Of a DNA stretch of 64,000 nt, positions 12,991 to 30,144 are shown in pieces. The stretch comes from Dipetalonema caudispina (Eukaryota > Nematoda > Chromadorea > Rhabditida > Onchocercidae), in NCBI GenBank assembly GCA_013365325.1, contig JABVXV010000317.1, forward strand, positions 1 to 64,000. The letters are read 5' to 3'. Under the pieces are notes generated by a model. That model saw only the letters and a list, made by a program, of their open reading frames with translations, was not told where the DNA came from and did not search any database. The position numbers and the translations under genes were made by a program. Each line of letters begins with the position of its first letter. The first letter of the stretch is position 1.

Positions 12991-13583
12991 CGGTAACAGG
13001 TGCAGTTCTGAGACGTCGCTTTCATTGCATTAGTAATATTTGAAATATTAGTTGATCGGAACTATTTATATTGGATATCATCATGCAAATTGTTCAAAAT
13101 TTATTTCATTCAAATTTTTCTAAAAAATTCAATGAACAAAAATTTCGTTTTATTCAACAATTATATGTTTAAAATCTATCTGAAAATATTAATTTATTAT
13201 TTAGCTTTGCAATTTTTAACATTTTAAATTTCACTTTTTGCAGACAAAAATTTCCTCAAGTCGTTTCTGTTTATCATTTGATCTAAATTTAAATAATTGA
13301 AAAAGATCAACGATTTTGCAGTAAGCCTAAATTTTACTCTTCTCGCTTTTACTTGTTCTTTTTCAGATCATATCGGAAATAAGAAATGATTCAGATACAT
13401 TTTGTAATATTCAAAATTTATTATATTACTTATAATACTCATCTAAAGTTTAAAATACAACTTATTACATTTATTCAAAATTTATAATGCAAGTTACCAT
13501 ATCGTCGTAGATAAAAGTTTCATTAAAAGGAAATATCAAATAATTGCGTAGGAAAAAAAAAAGAAAGAAAAGCGAAAAAAAGT

Positions 13584-13640
13584 GAAATTATCGGTTGGAA
13601 GTAATAAAGGAAACCTATATTATTTCCAACTGATAGGTTT
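13584..13640 (+). ncRNA. Candidate miRNA-like hairpin
   Basis: An inverted repeat with arms about 13588-13606 and 13618-13636 forms a stem of about 19 pairs including three G-T wobbles and an 11-base loop. After one mismatch the pairing continues for about three more bases, giving a stem near 23 bp. The size suits a microRNA precursor. I do not recognise either arm as a known mature microRNA. No expression support exists here, and either strand could be transcribed. Confidence 0.3.
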
Positions 13641-15270
13641 TAAAAAAAGAAAAAAAAAACAACTTTTAATACATTTGTTATTTTCATAAAATACATGGAA
13701 TAATACAACGATTCTCTAAAAGCTTCACTCCGTTTACATTCCCAATAATACGCTATATATTATAATGCTAATATAGAAATATTTTTAAGCTTATTTTCTT
13801 TCCAAATATTAATTTCACAAAACTATATTTAATGTTTGCAAAATTGAAAAAAAAAAAAAAATCCCAGTAGTTTACATACGATTACATCGTATTTTAGATA
13901 GTGCCTAATATCAAAGTAATATTCTATGGAAAATAAATGAATGAATTTGATTATCTGGAAATAATTTTCTCACATTTAAGCATTGATAGAGTGTTTATAT
14001 ATTAATGTATATTTTATATTATCAAATTAGAAATGATATCGATTATTAATGAGTTGAAAATCGCAATAATTACCAGAAATTATACCATTTCTTTTTCTTA
14101 AATAAGTGGATAACAAGTGAAATTCAGAAATCAATCGTAAAACAAATATCGTGATTTGGCAAAATTATGACCAATTTTTGAATGGGTATGAATGAATATT
14201 CAATTTCAAATTTCATTTCACATAATTTTAACACAATAATAACCCTTTCATTTCATAGTTGGCAAATTTCAAATTCATACGGTACAATTCTATTGCTGAT
14301 ATAAAAATTTAAAAATGAAATAAAATTTATTAATTATATTTGTTATAATAATTTTCTGCTAATAATGTTTTTAATGTGAAAATTTCAAAGTTTAAGCATA
14401 TTCTGCAACTCGTCTTTAGATAATTTAGAATTTCCTATGTTTTTCATCAGAATGTTTCAAATTTTTGCGGATGGTTGAATTGTTTAACATACGCAATGAA
14501 TCATATTTGGAGGAATATGAAAAAATGTTAGACGATTTTTGCAAATCGTTCAAAAATATCCAATAGTATCGATAACAATTAATAAAGAAACAATTGGAAT
14601 AATTAAAAAAAACAAAAATACAAACAATGAGAGATGCAAAAGTGAATCTGATTAGAAGACATGAAATATTTAAAATAAAAAGTTGAGATAGTGAAAAATA
14701 CAACGATGAATTAAAATATTCTTACAGAAAAAAAGAAGGAATTAGGAAGAAAAACAAAATTTTTCTCCACTAATGAGGAAAAAGATAAGGAAACTAAACT
14801 GATGGAAATTGAAAATTGAAAAACAGAATAGTAGTAGGAAAATTGAACAATTGTTTTGCTGCATTTTCGATTATTTCTGCTTAGATGAATGAATTCCATA
14901 CGAATTACTATGGAAATTTTATCCAATGTTTTATCATGCGCATATATTCCGAAATTTTTATGCTATCACTTAGAGTAACTTTAATTAATGTTATATTATG
15001 GTAAGTAATAAATTGAAATTTTTCGACAATTGCAAAGTAAATCGTTAAATTTTTCTATTAGCTAAATTTTGTCAATATTACTTACACATCTTCAAACACT
15101 TGAAGTATACGCTCAATTAATTCATTACATTATATGAAGTAATTAAGTTATGATCTTTATTCGAAATGGCAAACGGATGAAGTTCTATTTGTATATGATT
15201 TTTAATATGTGTTGCTCAATATGCATCCACGACAGTAACGGTAATTCCATTCTTATTTTACAAAATTTAA

Positions 15271-15300
15271 TTATTATTATTATTATTATTATTGTTATTA
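15271..15300. repeat. (ATT)n microsatellite
   Basis: About ten ATT units, slightly interrupted by a GTT at the right end. Confidence 0.9.
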
Positions 15301-15620
15301 TTGCTGTCATTTTTATTCACAGACCATTATTATACATATCACAAAGTATTTGCATATATAGACATTAATCGAAATCTTAAAAACGATTGAACTAAATAAA
15401 TATTATGAACAACGTAATTGGAGTACTTCCTTTAATGGCAGTTAGCTGTAAAAAAAAACTAGTAGTTGCATAAAATTGAAGATTAAATTAATGAAACAAA
15501 TCTTATTAAAAATTAAACTGTGGCAAAAATTTTTTAATTGCCTTAAAATTATAAAACTGTCGTGCACAATAGTAATTTAAAATAATATTATATTGGAAGC
15601 AAAATACTTGGAATTGATAA

Positions 15621-15668
15621 ATTATATCAATTGAAATCAGCAAAAATGGTAGTATAAATTGATATAAT
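15621..15668. repeat. 12-bp inverted repeat
   Basis: ATTATATCAATT at 15621-15632 is the exact reverse complement of 15657-15668, with a spacer of 24 bases. Confidence 0.8.
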
Positions 15669-15936
15669 ATGTTTTAAGAATAAGAAAATTTTATAGGGTA
15701 ACAAATTTTATGAGCCAAGCAAACAATTTTTACCTTTTAAAATATGTTCATCGATAATTATTACTACTCATTTCCGTAATTAAATTAACAGAAAGCGTAC
15801 GAAATCTTCAATTTCAAGAAATAAATCCTAATTTTTATTTCTGACCCTTGAGAAAAAGAAAAAAAAAAAAAAAAAGAGAACAGCTAATTGTTGCATATGT
15901 TTATAAGTATTTCATAGTGAAAGTAATCCATTTCAG

Positions 15937-16754
15937 TTCAAAATTAAGTTCTGATATGAATGAACGGATAATTCTTGACAAAGTACGAAGTGGAAATCAT
16001 GATGGATCGGAAGATCGAATTACATTTGCTGCTAAAATTTGGTAAGAAACAATTAGCTTACATATATTTCTGTTACCGCGGTACAGAAAAGAAAAATATC
16101 GGAATACCACTTTAAATGAATAAATTTCATTCTGGACGTATAGCATTTATCCATTTAAGCAAAAATAAACCGATACACACACATATATGTTGTTTTAATA
16201 TAGACGTATAATTTTTTTGTTTTTGAAATTAGTAACAAAAAAAAAAAAAAAAAAAGAGAAAAAAAATGAAAAGGACAAACGAGGTAGTCAACAATACTTG
16301 TCATCTTGATGACACAAAGAAAGTTTGCTTTTTTTACAGTAAACACGAAAGATTTCATCAATTTTTTTAGTTTGCATAGAATTAATATTGTAGAAAAAAT
16401 TTGGGAGAAGAAAATTTAAGAAATAAAAGTAGAATTCAATTCGGATGATCATTTATTGTTTTATAAAATACCAAATATTTGAAAGTAATTGTTGCAGTAA
16501 TTGTTGTTATTTTGCAGAAACAATAAAATATCATCCATTCTTGCTTAATTTCTATATTAAATATGCGTGAAAACAATTATATGTATTGCTATTTGATAAT
16601 ATTGTAATGGATGTTTTGCGAGTAATGATAACTGACTGATATGAATGTTTTTTGTTGTCTTAGTCGTTTGTTTTGTTGTAGTAAAAGATTGATAATGATA
16701 TTATGGGAGAATTCAATGATTAGAAACATTTTTCAAATTATTGAAAAATTATAG
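15937..16754 (+). CDS. Possible two-exon small gene, unknown
   Basis: A first exon follows a clean TTTCAG acceptor at 15931-15936. It has an ATG at 15957, 28 codons including ERIILDKVRSG and GSEDRITFAAKI, and a strong donor (GGTAAGAA) at about 16041. Its phase fits an exon at 16682-16754 after a pyrimidine-rich TAG acceptor, which adds 24 codons (with KRLIMILWENS) and a stop. The product would be about 52 residues, basic, without signal peptide or known motif. I do not recognise it. The first exon looks better than the second. It may be a chance pairing, part of a larger gene, or a gene remnant. Confidence 0.25.
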
Positions 16755-17555
16755 GTCGAATTTTCGTATATTAGTATACAACGGAATAATCCATATGTGC
16801 AATTGTTGTTCGTAGTGCATCTAAATTTTATGGTCACTTTTTAAGCGTAGTAATTCAATCGACAATTTTTTTTTTTTTTCTTTTTTTTTTCAATCAAGCT
16901 GATGAATCATACAACCATCAAACTTTGCCTTTTTCTTTTCATTATTTGATGTTACAGATTAGAATAAAATCAGAATTTGACAAAAAGTATAAATTTTTTT
17001 TCGAAAATTTCGCTGACAAATATTTCTAATTTTCAATTGATGTGCTAAAATCTAGATAAATGAAATGCGCTAAACTATCCATAAATTTATTTGAATTTAA
17101 AGGGTATTTTGGCGAATAACAAGCAAATAATACAGTTGCAAACTACTGTTGCATATTGCTGGATTCAAATTTGTTACATTAAGTTTGCATCGAAGGTACA
17201 ATTTATTAAACAACTTATTCCTACAGAAAAAAAGAAAAAAAAAAAAAGAAGATCCTGCATGAATTGTTCTGGAGTGATTATTGTGATCAAAAACTATTCT
17301 AAATTTTACACTGTAAAATCACATTTAAAGTATTTCAAATTTTGCCTCATGATCAAATTTAATCTATTCCAAAATTTTGCTCTAATTAGAAGTTTCAAAT
17401 GCATTGTGATTTGTGCAAGTTTGAAGTTAGTTAAGAAAAAAAAAAAGATTTTAATGTTTGGACTGAAAAAAAAAAGTGGATGAGCTGAATGTTAGACATT
17501 TGAAAATGAAGCAAAAATTAGCAAATCAAAAATTATCAACTGAAGCACCATACCA
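16755..17555. other. Intergenic stretch
   Basis: AT-rich sequence between the small-gene candidate and the last codon of the forkhead gene. It is the 3' flank of the forkhead gene on the minus strand. No gene seen. Confidence 0.6.
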
Positions 17556-21639
<4,084 letters not shown>

Positions 21640-24600
21640 TACCTTCCTTCCATCAATAACTATTAGCCAAAGCAAATTTTGCAATGCTGAAAATGCATAA
21701 CTGAATAGTTTGTACTATTTTAATCATCAAATTACAAAATTACAATCCATTTGACATTATAGCCAACATTGAATCCATTAGCAATTTTCTTGCATTCTTC
21801 CAAATATATCTAAAAGTTAGAAGTCCGAAGTGAAGCAATAGTAAAAGTAAGAAGTTCCATTATGATTTGAATAAAAATTACAAAGAAATTTTCGAAAACG
21901 TTTACTGATAAAGATATCGTAGATATTAAAAAGTTTCAAAATTTTAAAATCTTTAAAAGTTTTGTTAAATAGTGCATTACGCAATAAATGTTTATAAGTG
22001 CTTGAAAGTAAAAAGGATTAAGCGGATGAAATCCAGGAAAAGGTACAGAGGGAAATAGAAGTGGAAAGCAAACTGAGGGAAAAAGGGAGAAGGAGGACAT
22101 TGGCAGTAGATGGGTGGGATAGTGTCATGAACGGGGGCAATTACTATTGTTAGCCATCGGTGACAGTCTGCCCAAGGCACCGATACTAATACTTCCCACC
22201 TGGACTCAACATCACGAGAGCGAAATAAGCCCAATTTTACATCTGACCTATCGCATTCTTTCCCAAAATTTTCATATATATGTAATATTTTGCGAAATTT
22301 TAGACCATCATTCTTTCCCCCATTATTTTCTTATAAAGACTAATGATTTATGTACTTTGAGAAATTTAATTTTAAATTTATGATTAATTAAATAATAGCA
22401 AAAATTTTTACATGAATAATTTAAGAATAAAATTGAATTAGGATAGGATTAAGATGAAATCAATTATATTCGTACTAAATCATCCAACCTAACAAATACC
22501 AAATGCAAATATCAAAAAAAAAAAAAAAAAAAAAAAGAAAAAAAGTGTCATAATGAAAATTTACGAAAAGAAAATGTTAAAGATTTTTAGGGAAAAAAAA
22601 AAAAAATGAAATGACCAATGATAAATTTCATGCATTTTAAGCTAATTGGCCAGGAAATTCAGCAGCACAATTTTGCTCGATATTTACGGAGGAAATGGGC
22701 GGAGGATGAAAGAGAAAAATGGAAGGTTGATGTCCTAGGCACATGCTTTATGTCCTCATTTATTAGTACGCTATTACGAGACCAATGCATCTGCTATCGG
22801 TTATTTATGACTATGCAATTTTGCAATCCTCTTTGTCAATGAGTAGTAACTTGTTATTAATTTACTAATATGCATATTATTGATTAGTTTCGCAATCATT
22901 TTCAAAATTTAGCAAAAATTGAAATTAACAAAAGCAATGTCACTTTTTTTTTTCTTTTTTTAATGAAACATTTCGCAATATCACCTGCTTATTTATTTCA
23001 TTTAATACATTATTTGGCTGACAAAAAAAAAAAACAAGTAAGATGACAAATAAACAAATAAAACCTTTTTTTAAAAAAGAAAAAGGTGTAACCTTTCAGA
23101 GTGCTACATTTTTTAATTACAATAATGAATCATTTCTTACACAAATAACTTGTTAGTAATTAAAATGTAAAATTGCAGTAAGAAATTTTTTAATGGAATA
23201 AATAAAAATTTATTGACTTATTTTATTTAGTAAATATGTATATTTCATTTTTTCGATACTGCCAAGACAATATGTTAGAAAAGGATATAAGAGAAAGTGA
23301 GAAATGCTGCGTTCATCATTTGAGTCCCGGTTGCCATTCCATTCAATGTTATTTCAATTTTTAATTTTGGAATTGTATGATGAGGAAATCGGTACACTTT
23401 CCGGCTTTGTTTTCGGTTTAAAATTTTTGGGTGGTCCTGTTAAGCAGGACATTTAAACCTGATGATTAATCATAGGAATTCGGATTCCTTACGATTTTCT
23501 CAAATAAAACTACAAATTACGGCAGATATTTTCTGGAGATGATCAACAGCCTTTGTCATAACGTTTATTAGATGATGTCTTCAATGATAATTAATGGATG
23601 GTTAATCCACAAAATATGAGCAAATATCTATGCATTCTGTTAAATTCGGTCTTAATTAAGAAATATGAAACAAAAATTACATCAGAATTTGTTCTGTTAC
23701 GATTAAATTGCTAACTGATAACATATTTTTCCATTTTTATTTAGCGTTTTATGCAAGATTATCTATTTAGTGTAGGTCATTATTTCAACAAGTTTTGGCT
23801 AATTCAGAATATCATCCTTATTTGTTTATTTTTATGGAAGTAGTAATTTCTAATCTTATGATTATTTATAATAAATCTTGAAGCGTATAATAAGTATTGC
23901 AAAACAATGTGAAACTTCTTGTGCTAATTTGAAATACTTTTTGCTTAAATGGATTGAAAAAATAATAATAATTGGATTCAATAGTTATGATATTAAATGA
24001 ACCATAACAATTAATTCAATAATTAGCATCGAATTTTGAAAACAAATCAAAATGATATATCTAACAATTTTCATAACAATTATATTTTAGCAACAACGGA
24101 AAAATCTCTCGGCAATTATGTTTTTATCGCCGCATAGCATTATTTATTGTCATCTAATTAAGCACAAATTCATTATTCTTATTCAACAAATCAATATTAG
24201 ATTGATGAAAGATGACGTTAGGAACAGATTTGATATGATTCTAAAAACTAACCATGTTGAAGTTACAAATTATTTGACACAATTACAATGATACATTAAG
24301 ATCAAATTTATTCTAATTGCAAGTAGAAATACATACGTATGAATAATAAAGCGAAGTAAACATTTTGATTATTTATCTATCTGATAATAATAACAACTCA
24401 TTTTAATGAAATTAGCCATACATTTCTCATATTGCACATTTCATTTTCTTAAAATAATGGGTTTGCTTTCATTTATTACAATACTTCCTGATGCTAATTA
24501 TTGCTAGCATTAGGAACAGAATTGCTTATACATAGATTCATTGATAATTAAGATTCACTTTAGCTAAACTCTCTTAGTCAATATAATCTGTTTAAAAGCT

Positions 24601-25394
24601 TCGTCAAGCTCTTGTCATAAACACAATCATTTATTATTTATCTATCACTAAAATACTTTTGCTTAAGCAATAAAAAGAAAAGTGTAAATTTCGTTTAACA
24701 CTCTTAGACAAAAGTTAATAAATATATATATATATATTTTTTTTAAAGCATTTTACTCATTTATTTCTATGAAAACAAATTCTTATCATGAAAAATCTCA
24801 ACTTCTATTTAATATATATTTAGGTAATATTTAATATTTATTTAATGTCCCAAATTTATCATTTCTTTATCATAAATCACCACTCAATCTGATAATCCAT
24901 CGACTGCAATATTTTCGAGCAAGCAATTTACACTTAGTTTATTCATTTTTTTAAAAGCTATAAGCTTATAGTTTGGTTCATGCCTTACTATTTTGTGTTA
25001 TGACGATTATTATTATTATTATTATGATCACTGTTATTACTATTATTAGTGGTGATAATAATAGTAATAATAGCAGTAGTGACATTGTAGTTATTATGGT
25101 TATCATTATTGTTCTTGTTAATAACTGTTATTGTTTATTAGGAAGATCTTCATAATTTCATCCTTTATACAGGATGAAAAAGAAAAAAAGGGGACAAAGA
25201 AAATGTTATCTGCAAGTGATTCTGAAATTTGTAATAATATCTTTTAGTGATACGTTACTTAATTTCGTTTTAGCAATGATTCTTTGTCTGTTCAACTAAT
25301 CGTTAAATCACAAAAGCAGAATTTTTAGACGAGAAGAAAAAAAGAAAAAAAAAAGTTGAAATTATATGGAAAATTTCCGAGCGGATAATTGCAG
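21640..25394. other. Intergenic / 5' flank of forkhead and astacin
   Basis: The forkhead (-) and astacin (+) genes diverge from this stretch, so both promoters and the missing first exon of the astacin gene should lie here. No exon can be assigned safely. A 51-codon ATG frame at 23304-23456 (+) has reasonable composition but no motif. An ATT-repeat-derived poly-Ile frame with an ATG at 25000 is too simple to call. Poly-A runs occur near 22511-22536. A short GTCCTG/CAGGAC inverted repeat lies near 23435. Confidence 0.5.
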
Positions 25395-28300
25395 ACGATA
25401 TGTGAACAGGTTGTTGAAGAATGGACAACTCGCTTTGCTCAACAGATTTCTCATCATTTAGAATATTCATTTGGTAAAACTTTGCTACAATCAGTCGTTC
25501 TACTTTCTATTCCAATAGAATTTTCATTTAATCATTTTTCCTTCATCTTTTATCACATTATCAATATATCTATGAAATATGCTTCTTGTAGTAAATTCTT
25601 GTGAATAAAATAGGCGTAGTATTTGTATAATCAACGTTACAATTGTTTTTTTTGTAAACCAATTTAACACAGCTTACATAAATTACTTTTTTCAGTGAGT
25701 ATGATAAAAAAAAGCTTCGATGATAGCTTTTCAATTTTGAATCTATTGAATATAACCATTGTATTTCAACTTTATCTTATCAGATCCGTCCAGAGATTTT
25801 GATAATGAACAAATTAGAACGTAAAATAGATTTCTTAAAATTAAGAATTTGAATTTTTATTGATTAGTTTTTAAGCTGGATATTTTATATTTATTTCAGT
25901 TAAATAAGTTTGTAGCAATCCTGACCACAACTAAATTACAGTTAATCTAAAAGACTAATCATCAGCTCAAACACACAAACTTATTCAAATTGATGGTAAT
26001 TAATAATGAAAGTTTCGAAAGATGAATATATTATGATTTATATCGTCATTCCGTTTTTAGTCCTGTATCAAAAACTATCGCTATTGGTTTATTCAATTTA
26101 AGGCTTGTTCTTTGCTGATCATTTCTAATTTCAATTTATTAGTCCAATTTTTCTAAAATTTCCAGTAACTTTTGCAAAAGTTATTGCATTTATTATTAAA
26201 AAACAAGTTCTACAAGTTGATATACTGATGAAACTATGCAAAATTTTACAATTTTTATTGTCTATTTTTGGATTCTGCAATATGGTGATAAGCTTTTTTG
26301 TGTTACCAGGAAACGATAGTGCGCGTTTCCAGCGAAGGTTTGATAATATTATTTAATGATTAATCAATAACGATGAATTAATTAATTTATATTTTCATCC
26401 AAATTTTCCGGTGCATGTATGCTCAACAAATTTACTTATCTTCAATTCGTACAATAGTAAAATGAATGGAACCGGTTTTCGACTCTCTGCAACATTTCTA
26501 AAGCAATTCAAGATCATATTTTGCATCATTGATTTAAAAACAAAAAATAAAGAAATCTTCTTGTTTCTCTGAACACGAAAAAAAAAAAACCTTTTTTTTT
26601 TCTTTGTTTTTTAGAAAACGTTGGAATAAAGATGATATAGAAAATGCTCAAGAATTATTGCGTGGATTTCTTCGCTTATCAGCGGATATACCACTCACGC
26701 CAAAACGTCGTTCCAATTTTGCATCTGTTAGTGAAATGAATCTTTTACTTCAGAAATGAATAAATAAATAAGTAAAGAGAAAGAAAAGAAAATTTTCATT
26801 TCTTTCATCAATGAAAGAGAGTTAATTGAGCAACTTCATGGAAGAGTCTAATTTTTGCTTCTTTAACAAGAAAAAAAAAAATTTTTTTTTTTTCAGGGAC
26901 CTATAAATTATAAAGTGATAGATCGGACGGAATATGCGGTAAATAAACGAATTCTTAGCGATGTTTTTGAAACCGATCTTGTTTTAACAACACCTCAAAT
27001 GAGAGATATTATTAGCGATTTTCAGCGAAGTATATCATTTTATTTTTCATAACTTGCAAATCATTCTTTTTGTGTGTTAGAAGGCAGTAAAGAATTATTA
27101 GTGAGAAATGAAAATTTAAATATTTGAAATTCTTTGCAATTCCGATAAATTTCGAATTATTGTTTCGATGATTTTAGATAAAATGGGAAAAACACGAAGA
27201 AATAAACGGAAGGTGATCGTCGGTGATACATTTCGATGGCCGCATCAAACCGTCCCATACTTTCTGAAAGAAACTGATCGTAAATCATTAAAATCTTTAA
27301 TTATCAAAGTAGAAATTTTATTTTATTTTATTTTTTTATTTTATTTTTTTTTTTTTTTTTTTTGGAAGGAAAGGGAGGAAAGGGAGGAAGGGAGGAAAAA
27401 GTAAATTTTTTGACCGGTGCAATATAAATTATTTGTTTTAAGCAAAGTTAATTTCAGATAATTCATTTTCAATCAGTAAAACTTTTCAGCTAATTATCAG
27501 TTCAAAATAAAGCTCAAAAATGATAAATTAAGGTGAGTGGAGACGTACGATACTTGCGGGAATGAGCAAATGGGAACGTGAAACTTGCATACGTTTTAAA
27601 GAGCGTACCAATGAAAAAGATTACATATACATCTTTCGAGGAGCGGGGTAATGTTTTATCAAATTTTTGCTGATTCTCATATTTATAGCGTAAAAATTGA
27701 AAATATGCATAGTTTTAAAACTGATTAATAATTTTCAATCTTTTCAAATATTTGAAACGAAATTTTCTTTTTCATTATACAAATTAAATTGAAACAATCC
27801 AGGATTTTCTTTTTTATAGGTGTTATTCAAGCGTCGGTAGAATTGGTGGCAAACAATATACTTCGATTGGTTACGGTTGTGAAAGCGTAAGTTATGATAA
27901 TTTAAAAACTTCAAAATTTTATTACAAAAATAATTCATGATTTCATTTTTCTAGGGTGGCATCGTCGCACATGAGTTAGGACATGCCCTTGGATTTTGGC
28001 ATGAACAGAGTCGACCGGATCGTGATAAGTAATTTGATTTTGTATTGTATTCAGAGACAGAAATTTTTGATTTTGGAAGCAAAAATTTTAGATACGATAA
28101 GTTCCAGAAAATTGCAATACAGAAAAGTATTGCTTAAGCATGAATTAAATTCAGATATATCAATATCAATGAAGAACATATATTTCCGGGTACCAAAGGG
28201 AACTTTGAAAAACGAAATGATATTGCAGCTATGAATGTACCCTATGATTTTGGTTCAGTGATGCATTACGGTCCGCAGGTTAATTTAATTTGTATTTCCT

Positions 28301-30144
28301 ATATCAAATTTGCAGTTTGATCATTAATGTTTTTTCGAAAAGGATACTGCAACTAGTGGACTCTAAGAAATTAATTTTAAAAGTTTCAAATTAATAATTT
28401 GTTATAGGCATTTACTAATGATTATCATTATGTGACTATCGAAACGAAAGATCATCGTTTTCAACATACGATCGGTCAAAGGAACGATCTTTCCTTTATT
28501 GATATCAAAGAAGCAAATCAAATGTATTGTAGTGGTAACTTTTAAATTTAATTACGTTGGAATTTAAATTTTATATCAAAATTTAGTAGTAATTTGGAAG
28601 TGCGAAAGTAACTTGGAAAATGTTTTTTTATTCTTCACCAAATATCTTTTTTTTTTTTTGTGTGTGTAAAAAACTACAAAAGAAAAATTATTTTTCTGAA
28701 TTGCTATTTTATCCTTGCAAGATCTTTACGAACTAATTAACTTACCATTTTATTTTATGAATTTTACGTCGAGTTGAAAACATTTGTATAGTTGATCGTA
28801 AGTAACAATGTTAACAATCATATTTTCCAGATAAATGTAAAGTGAAACTGAATTGTTTGAACGGTGGTTATGAAGATCCACGAAATTGCGCCATTTGCAA
28901 ATGTCCAGCCGGGAGTGCTGGTATACGTTGTGAAGGTATACCTCTATCTACCGGTAAGTTACATGTTATCAGATAATTTTTTTTTTTTTCATTCTTTCTT
29001 TTCTGAAAATTACATAAATTAGCGTTAACTTAAGTATAATGGTAAATTAATCTCAAGTTTTTCCAACTACACCTACACAAATAGTTTATGTGCATAGTTG
29101 GCGTGCTTCAGAAGGCTGATATTTGTTTACATTTAAACATGCGACACAAAAATGTTTCTTTCCATCATTTTAAATTTACAAATTATACGAATTTTTTTTT
29201 TTTTTGGTATTCTTAGCAGATAATAAATTTTTTCTTTTTTAACAATTTACAGTCATTGAAATTATAATTAAGTGATAGTGGATTTTGCATTGAATTAAAT
29301 CGAACGAACATACTTGCTGTAATAATTATTTGAGCATAGTGGGTTGTGGAGGTGAACTGCTAGCTAGCGATGAATGGCTTACATTGAAAAGCAGTATCGT
29401 TGGAAATTGCTTCTGGCGAATAACTGTAAGTTTAGCAAAAAATTGAAAAAAAAAATTTCGATTTAATTAAAGTTGAATTTATATGATTATTAATATTATA
29501 TATTTACATTCAATATGTTTGTCATAATAATTAATTATAGGCACCTTATGGAAAAGTGCATTTAGAGGTATTGGATGCAACATATGTATGCGATTCGTCA
29601 TGCGCTGATAATTATCTTGAAATAAAGCATGGAACAATGCTCGAACAAACTGGATTCAGGTTGTTTCTGATTTCAGAAATTCAACCAACTAAATTATTCA
29701 ACATTCAAACAAAAGGTCATAAAACAAATGTAGGATATTTATAGGCAATGTTGCAACGCTGCACCGGGTGATATCATTTCGGAGACAAATCAAGTTTACA
29801 TCATGTCTGTTGCTTTGAAAGCTCCAGCTAATTTTACACTTCGCTATATTCGGGGTAAAATAATTCCATGAATACGATCCCATCGGCAAAAAATATTTAA
29901 TTTTAGTTACTCGTTTAATATTTTAGATTCTACATCGAATCCATTACCTAAAGCACCTCCAGCACGATGGAAAGGATATGGTGGAATAACCGGATTGATT
30001 GGAGCGGAAAATGGTATCGATAATACCTGGGAGCATGTTGTCCTGAAAGAGCTCCCGAAAACTCTTCAAACTTTTGGCCGACCTTCCAACAATTTGTTGT
30101 CAGATATTTCACGTATTTTGCAATTATTTCTTAATCAAGGATGA
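25395..30144 (+). CDS. Astacin metalloprotease with EGF and CUB domains
   Basis: Fifteen exons fit in phase: 25395-25473, 25784-25820, 26615-26726, 26897-27029, 27178-27308, 27538-27647, 27820-27886, 27955-28028, 28155-28278, 28408-28534, 28831-28953, 29340-29425, 29541-29659, 29745-29854 and 29927-30144. They give 549 residues and lack only a signal-peptide exon. A propeptide ends at a basic RRNKRK site (about residues 127-132). The M12A catalytic domain follows, with the zinc site [18 protein letters not shown] (His229, Glu230, His233, His239) and the Met-turn SVMHY (Met284, Tyr286). Next come an EGF-like module with six Cys ([11 protein letters not shown] to IRCEG) and a CUB domain (about 374-478). 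This order matches nematode NAS subgroup V (NAS-33 to NAS-38), secreted enzymes of cuticle collagen processing, hatching and moulting. The thrombospondin repeat common in that group is absent. The propeptide aspartate-switch motif reads FETD rather than FxGD. Confidence 0.93.

Larger units (their letters stand above)
12991..15936. other. Intergenic stretch
   Basis: No gene is supported. Two open frames on the minus strand (about 14425-14703 and 14711-14926) are rich in Phe, Ile, Ser and Asn with no recognisable motif and look like chance frames in AT-rich DNA. The stretch includes a miRNA-like foldback at 13584-13640, an (ATT)n array at about 15271-15300 and a 12-bp inverted repeat at 15621-15668. 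Confidence 0.5.

Noticed and set aside
23304..23456. 51-codon ATG frame near the astacin upstream region
   Set aside because: No signal-peptide shape and no phase-compatible donor to the first astacin exon.
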